From NCBI GenBank assembly GCA_900547815.1, contig URHY01000021.1:1-27417 (forward strand): a DNA stretch of 27,417 nt, in the 5' to 3' direction. Below are positions 23,542 through 27,417 of this stretch, one piece after another. A model generated the notes under the pieces. It was not told where the DNA came from. It searched no databases and worked only from the letters and a program-made list of their open reading frames with translations. Both the position numbers and the translations under genes were made by a program. Every line of letters starts with the position of its first letter. Position 1 is the stretch's first letter. The DNA comes from an uncultured Solobacterium sp. (lineage in GTDB: Bacteria > Bacillota_I > Bacilli_A > Erysipelotrichales > Erysipelotrichaceae).

Positions 23542-24411
23542 TTATAAAGTTTTTCCTGTCAACATTGTGTAAGCTTGAAGATATTTTTCAATTGTCTTAT
23601 CCACAATTTCTTGAGGAAGTGTCCAGTTATTATTTGGATTTGCCTTTAGCCAGTCACGCGCAAATTGTTTGTCAAATGATGGTTGTGAATGACCAGCTTC
23701 ATATCCGTCTGCAGGCCAGAAACGAGAACTATCAGGAGTCAACATTTCATCACCAATAACGATATTTCCATTTTCATCTAAACCAAATTCAAATTTTGTA
23801 TCCGCAATAATAATTCCTTTGCTTAAAGCATACTCAGCACATTTTTTATATAAAGCGATTGTGCAATCTTTGATCTTAGTTGCATATTCTTCACCATGTC
23901 CTGGGAAATATTTTTCTAAGTGCGCAATACTTTGTTCAAAAGAAATGTTTTCATCGTGATCACCAATTTCAGCCTTTGTACTAGGTGTATAAATTGGTTC
24001 TGGAAGTTGTTGTGATTCTTGTAATCCTTCTGGAAGTTCAATACCACAAACCTTTCCTGTTTCCTTATAGCTAGCCCATCCACTTCCTGTGATGTAACCA
24101 CGAACAATACATTCGATTGGAAGCATGTTCAATTTACGACATAACATTGATTTTCCTTCAAATTTTTCTTGTTGGAAATATTCCGGCATATCCTTTGTAT
24201 CCACACTAATCATGTGATTAGGTAAGATATCACTTGTGTAGTCAAACCAGAATTTTGACATCTGTGTTAAAACAGTTCCTTTTTTTGTAACCTCATTATT
24301 TAAAATTACATCAAAACAACTGATACGATCTGTTGCAACCATAATAAGGTTGTCCCCATTGTCATAAATTTCACGTACTTTTCCTTCTTTAATTGGTTTT
24401 AATTCCTGCAT
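23542..24411 (-). CDS. purC: SAICAR synthase (phosphoribosylaminoimidazole-succinocarboxamide synthase)
   Basis: PurC joins aspartate to CAIR using ATP. The protein is 289 residues, longer than the 235-240 of Bacillus PurC and more like the long subtype. Motifs: PIKEGKVREIYD (6-17), SCFDV, GYITGSGWASY, IYTPSTKAEIGDHDENIS and the C-terminal IADTKFEFG with DEMLTPDSSRFWP. The ATG at 24411 follows AAGGAG by 7 nt; an upstream in-frame start at 24441 would overlap the -10 box and is rejected. It has its own promoter and terminator, 14 kb away from the other purine genes here, and so can be regulated separately. No attenuator or leader peptide was found before it. Confidence 0.95.
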   Translation of the reverse strand: MQELKPIKEGKVREIYDNGDNLIMVATDRISCFDVILNNEVTKKGTVLTQMSKFWFDYTSDILPNHMISVDTKDMPEYFQQEKFEGKSMLCRKLNMLPIECIVRGYITGSGWASYKETGKVCGIELPEGLQESQQLPEPIYTPSTKAEIGDHDENISFEQSIAHLEKYFPGHGEEYATKIKDCTIALYKKCAEYALSKGIIIADTKFEFGLDENGNIVIGDEMLTPDSSRFWPADGYEAGHSQPSFDKQFARDWLKANPNNNWTLPQEIVDKTIEKYLQAYTMLTGKTL

Positions 24412-24440
24412 CTCGAATCTCCTTTTCTGCGTACAAGACA

Positions 24441-24469
24441 AAGATACAACTAAAACAAATTTAACACAA
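24441..24469 (-). promoter_or_regulatory. Probable promoter of purC
   Basis: On the minus strand: -35 TTGTGT (24469-24464), 17-bp spacer, -10 TATCTT (24446-24441). Confidence 0.55.
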
Positions 24470-24471
24470 TA

Positions 24472-24501
24472 TGAAAATAAGGAAATCCTAAGATTTCCTT
24501 A
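24472..24501 (-). terminator. Terminator of the metal ATPase gene
   Basis: TAAGGAAATC (24501-24492, minus strand) pairs with GATTTCCTTA (24487-24478) over 4 nt, followed by TTTTC. The stop codon is part of the stem. Confidence 0.85.
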
Positions 24502-26367
24502 CAAATTTTTAACATTTAATGCACGAATCGCATTTAATACGGCAATGATCATAACTCCAACATCCGCAAAAATCGCAACCCACATATTCGCAATACCAAT
24601 GGCACCTAAAACTAAACAAACGAGTTTAATACCAATCGCAAAATAAATATTCTCATATACAATATGAATACATTTCTTCGCAATCTTAATGGCTTTAGAA
24701 ATCTTTAATGGATCATCATCCATTAATACAATATCCGCTGCCTCAATGGCTGCATCACTGCCTAAAGCACCCATCGCAATACCAATATCGGCTCTTGATA
24801 ATACAGGAGCATCATTGATTCCATCTCCGACAAAGGCAAGATTTTCTTTCGATTGTTTTAAAGACAATAACTCTTCAACTTTATTCACCTTATCTTGAGG
24901 CAATAGTTCAGAATATACTTGATCAATATTTAATTCAGAAGCTACCTTATCGGCAACACTTTTTACATCCCCAGTCAACATAACTGTTTGTTTGATGCCA
25001 GCCTTCTTCAATGCCTCAATCGCTTCTTTAGCATGAGGTTTCAACATATCCGAAATCACAATGTGACCTGCATATTTGCCATCAATAGCCACATGAACAA
25101 TCGTACCAACACTATGACATTCTTGATAAGGAATATTATACATCTTCATTAATTTATCATTACCCACAAGCACTTGAACTTTATCGATTATAGCTTTAAC
25201 ACCATGACCACTTATTTCTTCTACATTTTCGATACGTGATTTATCAATTGTATTTCCATAGGCCTTTAATAAACTTTTAGAAATAGGATGTGTCGAATAA
25301 CTTTCAGCCATTGCCGCATACTCTAATAATTTTTCTTCTGGAATAGTTGCATGATGAATGCCTGCCACCTCAAATACACCTTGTGTCATTGTACCTGTTT
25401 TATCAAATACAACATATTTACATGAAGCCAATGCTTCTAAATAATTCGATCCTTTAACCAAAACACCCTGATTGCTGGCACCACCAATTCCGGCAAAGAA
25501 ACTCAAAGGAATGCTGATTACCAATGCACATGGACAAGAAATAACTAAGAATGTTAAGGCACGGTATAACCAAGTTGAAAAATTTGCTGGATTCCCCATA
25601 ATCAAATTAAACACTGGTGGAAGTAAGAACAATGCCAAAGCACTATAACATACGGCTGGCGTATAAATTCTCGCAAAGCGTGAAATAAAGGCTTCAGAAC
25701 GAGATTTCTTACTTGATGCATTTTCAACCAAATCCAAAATTTTTGATACAGTGGATTCCCCAAATTCTTTTGTTGTCTTAATTTTTAATAAGCCCGTCAT
25801 ATTGATGCAGCCACTGATTACCTCATCATTTTCACTGACTTCTCTAGGCAAGCTTTCCCCTGTTAAAGCCGCTGTATTTAGAGTAGAACTTCCTTCAATG
25901 ACAATTCCATCAATAGCCACTTTTTCACCAGGCTTAACCACAATAATTGTACCAATCTCAACTTCATCAGGATCCACTTGTTCAAGATTTCCATTCTCAT
26001 CTTCCACATTGGCATAATCCGGACGAATATCCATTAATTCCGTGATATTTTTACGACTTTTTCCAACCGCATAACTTTGGAACCATTCCCCAATCTGATA
26101 GAACAACATAACGGCTGTTGCTTCATCAAAAGATTTCAAACCAATAGCTCCCACAGTTGCGACAGCCATCAAAAAATTCTCATCAAATACCTGACGGTTT
26201 TTGATTCCTTTAAAAGCCTTAAGAAGAATATCATACCCAATTTCTAAATAAGCAACTAAAAATAAAGGAATCTCAATATATTCAGGTAGTTTTACGACCT
26301 TAATTACGATAAAAAGAATACTTGCAACTATAATTCGCTTTAACATCTTTTTCTGTTTCTTGTTCAT
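24499..26367 (-). CDS. P1B-type ATPase, Zn2+/Cd2+/Pb2+ exporter (CadA/ZntA-like) without N-terminal HMA domain
   Basis: A 622-residue membrane pump that exports soft divalent metals. It shows TGES (169-172, actuator), CPC (278-280, metal site in the membrane), DKTGT with phosphorylated D322, the HP motif (360-361) and GDGINDAP (515-522). K581 in IGIKL and D602 in ADVGV are the residues that, with CPC, mark the P1B-2 Zn/Cd group rather than copper pumps. The protein starts almost directly at the first membrane helix; the usual N-terminal metal-binding domain is missing and seems replaced by the separate HMA protein encoded next to it. GAGGGTGGGG lies before the ATG. A putative repressor site at 26395-26422 lies just upstream. 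Confidence 0.93.
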   Translation of the reverse strand: MNKKQKKMLKRIIVASILFIVIKVVKLPEYIEIPLFLVAYLEIGYDILLKAFKGIKNRQVFDENFLMAVATVGAIGLKSFDEATAVMLFYQIGEWFQSYAVGKSRKNITELMDIRPDYANVEDENGNLEQVDPDEVEIGTIIVVKPGEKVAIDGIVIEGSSTLNTAALTGESLPREVSENDEVISGCINMTGLLKIKTTKEFGESTVSKILDLVENASSKKSRSEAFISRFARIYTPAVCYSALALFLLPPVFNLIMGNPANFSTWLYRALTFLVISCPCALVISIPLSFFAGIGGASNQGVLVKGSNYLEALASCKYVVFDKTGTMTQGVFEVAGIHHATIPEEKLLEYAAMAESYSTHPISKSLLKAYGNTIDKSRIENVEEISGHGVKAIIDKVQVLVGNDKLMKMYNIPYQECHSVGTIVHVAIDGKYAGHIVISDMLKPHAKEAIEALKKAGIKQTVMLTGDVKSVADKVASELNIDQVYSELLPQDKVNKVEELLSLKQSKENLAFVGDGINDAPVLSRADIGIAMGALGSDAAIEAADIVLMDDDPLKISKAIKIAKKCIHIVYENIYFAIGIKLVCLVLGAIGIANMWVAIFADVGVMIIAVLNAIRALNVKNL

Positions 26368-26394
26368 ACTTACCCCACCCTCATTTAAAACATT

Positions 26395-26422
26395 AATTGC
26401 TCAATCATTCAACTATAATAAT
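26395..26422. promoter_or_regulatory. Putative metal-repressor operator before the ATPase gene
   Basis: The 28-bp sequence matches 26773-26800 in 26 of 28 positions and contains the half-site TTCAACT (AGTTGAA on the minus strand). On the minus strand TTGAAT (26413-26408) with a 17-bp spacer and TTTAAA could give the ATPase gene its own promoter under this site. Confidence 0.5.
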
Positions 26423-26423
26423 T

Positions 26424-26448
26424 GAAAAATAGAGATGCTTGCGCATCT
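26424..26448 (-). terminator. Weak terminator between the HMA gene and the ATPase gene
   Basis: On the minus strand AGATGC GCAA GCATCT (26448-26433) is followed by CTATTTTTC. The 6-bp stem and broken T-run suggest partial termination, which would give more HMA protein than pump. Confidence 0.5.
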
Positions 26449-26457
26449 TACTTTTCA

Positions 26458-26676
26458 TTAAAAGAAAATTTCGCAATCGTCTTCTACTTTTTTACAGTTT
26501 TCTAAAACACGAGCCATGACTTCTTTAGGTTGAACGCCATCTTCAAATTCAACATTCATCTTTAACATCATGAAGTTTACAACTGCACTCTTAACACCTT
26601 CTGTATTATTAGCAGCTACTTCCATTTTGTTTGCACAGTTTGCGCAATCTACATCAATCTTATAACTCTTTTTCAT
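26458..26676 (-). CDS. Small heavy-metal-associated (HMA) domain protein, likely Zn/Cd chaperone
   Basis: A 72-residue single-domain protein with the ferredoxin-like HMA fold: KIDVDCANCANKMEVA (6-21) with metal ligands C11 and C14. The Asp before the first Cys (DCxxC) is typical of the N-terminal domains of ZntA/CadA-type pumps rather than copper chaperones (usually MxCxxC). Further Cys and acidic residues at the C-terminus (DDCEIFF) might add a ligand. It is probably the detached metal-binding domain of the pump encoded next. The ATG at 26676 follows GGAGG by 8 nt; the longer frame starting at 26709 overlaps the operator and has no ribosome binding site. Confidence 0.85.
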   Translation of the reverse strand: MKKSYKIDVDCANCANKMEVAANNTEGVKSAVVNFMMLKMNVEFEDGVQPKEVMARVLENCKKVEDDCEIFF

Positions 26677-26699
26677 ATTATTTTCCTCCACATTTGAAT

Positions 26700-26719
26700 A
26701 GTTGAACATATATTCAACT
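26700..26719. promoter_or_regulatory. Palindromic operator before the HMA gene
   Basis: AGTTGAACATATATTCAACT is an inverted repeat with perfect 7-bp arms (AGTTGAA / TTCAACT) and a 6-bp centre, as expected for an ArsR/SmtB dimer. It lies in the 5' untranslated region about 10 nt after the transcription start predicted from the promoter at 26732-26759. Confidence 0.65.
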
Positions 26720-26731
26720 TTTTATACTTTC

Positions 26732-26759
26732 ATTATATAGAATTCATACATGATGTCAA
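26732..26759 (-). promoter_or_regulatory. Promoter of the HMA gene
   Basis: On the minus strand: -35 TTGACA (26759-26754), 16-bp spacer, -10 TATAAT (26737-26732). It stands back to back with the ArsR promoter, their -35 boxes 8 bp apart. Confidence 0.75.
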
Positions 26760-26767
26760 TAACATTT

Positions 26768-26800
26768 TTGACAATTGTTCAATCATTCAACTATAATAAA
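26768..26800 (+). promoter_or_regulatory. Promoter of the ArsR-family gene with overlapping operator
   Basis: -35 TTGACA (26768-26773), 18-bp spacer, -10 TATAAT (26792-26797). The spacer holds TTCAATCATTCAACT, repeated at 26395-26422, so a repressor would sit between the two boxes. AAAGGAG precedes the ATG at 26818. Confidence 0.7.
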
Positions 26801-26817
26801 TAAAAAAAGGAGAACTT

Positions 26818-27171
26818 ATGATTGGTACACATTGTGACTGCAAGCCTAAAAATACAGAATTAGTACAAGAAGTAAAAGAAAACATGCCGGCCTTTGATGA
26901 AATCATGAACCTATCCGATTTCTTTAAAGTCATGGGAGATAGTACACGTCTTCAGCTTTTATTATCCCTTCAACAAAGTGAAATGTGCGTATCCGATTTA
27001 GCCAACGTACTCGATATGACGAAATCTGCCGTATCACACCAACTAAAAGCTTTACGCCTTTCTAAATTGATTAAATCTAGAAAAGAAGGAAAGACAGTCT
27101 ACTATTCATTAGATGATGAACATATTGAAACCATTCTAGGCATGGCCTTTGATCATACAAAAGAACATTAA
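26818..27171 (+). CDS. ArsR/SmtB family metal-sensing repressor (CadC/CzrA-like)
   Basis: A 117-residue winged-helix repressor that releases DNA on binding metal. The recognition helix is in MTKSAVSHQLKALRL (67-81). Two known sensor sites can be traced. The alpha-5 Zn site is complete: D100, H102, H113 and E116 fit D-x-H-x10-H-x2-E. A CadC-like soft-metal site is partly there: C6 and C8 near the N-terminus and C57 in EMCVSDL, where CadC has CVCDL, so one Cys is Ser59. Cd, Pb or Zn could be sensed; Zn is certain only as a possibility of the alpha-5 site. Divergent from the HMA gene and ATPase gene, with matching putative operators before all three. Confidence 0.93.
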   Translation: MIGTHCDCKPKNTELVQEVKENMPAFDEIMNLSDFFKVMGDSTRLQLLLSLQQSEMCVSDLANVLDMTKSAVSHQLKALRLSKLIKSRKEGKTVYYSLDDEHIETILGMAFDHTKEH

Positions 27172-27172
27172 G

Positions 27173-27198
27173 AGGAAGATCGATTCTTCCTTTTTTTA
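27173..27198 (+). terminator. Terminator of the ArsR-family gene
   Basis: AGGAAGA-type stem (27173-27179 with 27185-27191, loop TCGAT) followed by seven T. It starts right after the stop codon. Confidence 0.8.
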
Positions 27199-27417
27199 TG
27201 CCCTTTTTCAAAAATTCAAACACAAAACAAAGTCGATTATGTAATTGAGACATATGTATCATATATGCAAAATATACGAAAATTTGTCATATAAAGTAGA
27301 TAACGTTTACATTGATAAAAAGACTTGAATTTCGAAATTATGAGAACTAAAATACCTTCTTACCTTAACTTTGCAGAATTTGTATAACTAAAAAATAAAA
27401 GAAGCATTAGTAGCTGA
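27199..27417. other. Intergenic stretch to the right edge
   Basis: No gene is seen in 219 bp. AGATAACGTTTACA (27298-27311) matches the cre consensus except for its first base and might control a gene beyond the edge. The rest is AT-rich without a clear hairpin. Confidence 0.35.

Noticed and set aside
24499..26367. Copper-exporting ATPase
   Set aside because: Copper pumps carry other residues in the last membrane helices; K581 and D602 together with CPC indicate the Zn/Cd/Pb group.

Overview
The window reads as the chromosome of a low-GC, anaerobic Firmicute. A gut Erysipelotrichia-type bacterium is the best guess from protein style, a single-chain clade-II PurL, a T-box leader and an oxygen-sensitive glycyl radical enzyme; this assignment is inference, since no rRNA gene lies inside the window. 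Almost all genes are housekeeping or metabolic and on the minus strand; no tRNA or rRNA gene, insertion sequence or CRISPR array was seen.

Layout. (1) 1-100: a strong minus-strand promoter with an A-tract UP element and a pre-16S-like leader, firing off the left edge, probably into an rRNA operon. (2) 142-1044: a membrane-anchored class A beta-lactamase-like serine hydrolase. (3) 1095-9990: a purine operon transcribed as promoter, leader, purE, purL, purF, purM, purN, purH, with overlapping or nearly touching genes. Its leader holds a 16-codon ORF with a very good ribosome binding site, whose stop codon runs into an intrinsic terminator, a layout that suggests attenuation. PurF in this operon has lost the catalytic cysteine and other glutaminase residues but keeps its phosphoribosyltransferase and Fe-S cysteines. 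purC sits apart at 23542-24411 with its own promoter; purK, purB and purD are not in the window. (4) 10007-13500: a MATE exporter and an orphan peptide-binding lipoprotein under a T-box riboswitch (specifier probably AUG, methionine). (5) 13509-17834: a YbiW-type glycyl radical enzyme, divergent from its activating enzyme and a DeoR regulator, with two near-identical putative operators in the shared intergenic region. (6) 18343-20025: a second, paralogous orphan peptide-binding lipoprotein. (7) 20142-23352: tmk, holB, ricT, rsmI, a conserved Firmicute DNA replication/RNA maturation operon preceded by three 33-bp tandem promoter-like repeats. (8) 24499-27171: a Zn/Cd efflux module made of a P1B-type ATPase lacking its N-terminal metal-binding domain, a separate small HMA protein and a divergent CadC/SmtB-type repressor; a putative operator precedes each of the three genes.

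Working together. The purine genes make IMP from PRPP. The glycyl radical enzyme, its activase and the sugar-phosphate-type regulator form a self-contained regulon that by homology may open 1,5-anhydroglucitol-6-phosphate, although the expected aldolase and dehydrogenase are absent here. The two solute-binding proteins have no permease genes nearby and probably share a transporter encoded elsewhere. The most unusual observations are the degenerate PurF glutaminase, the purine leader peptide/terminator and the T-box-controlled orphan binding protein.
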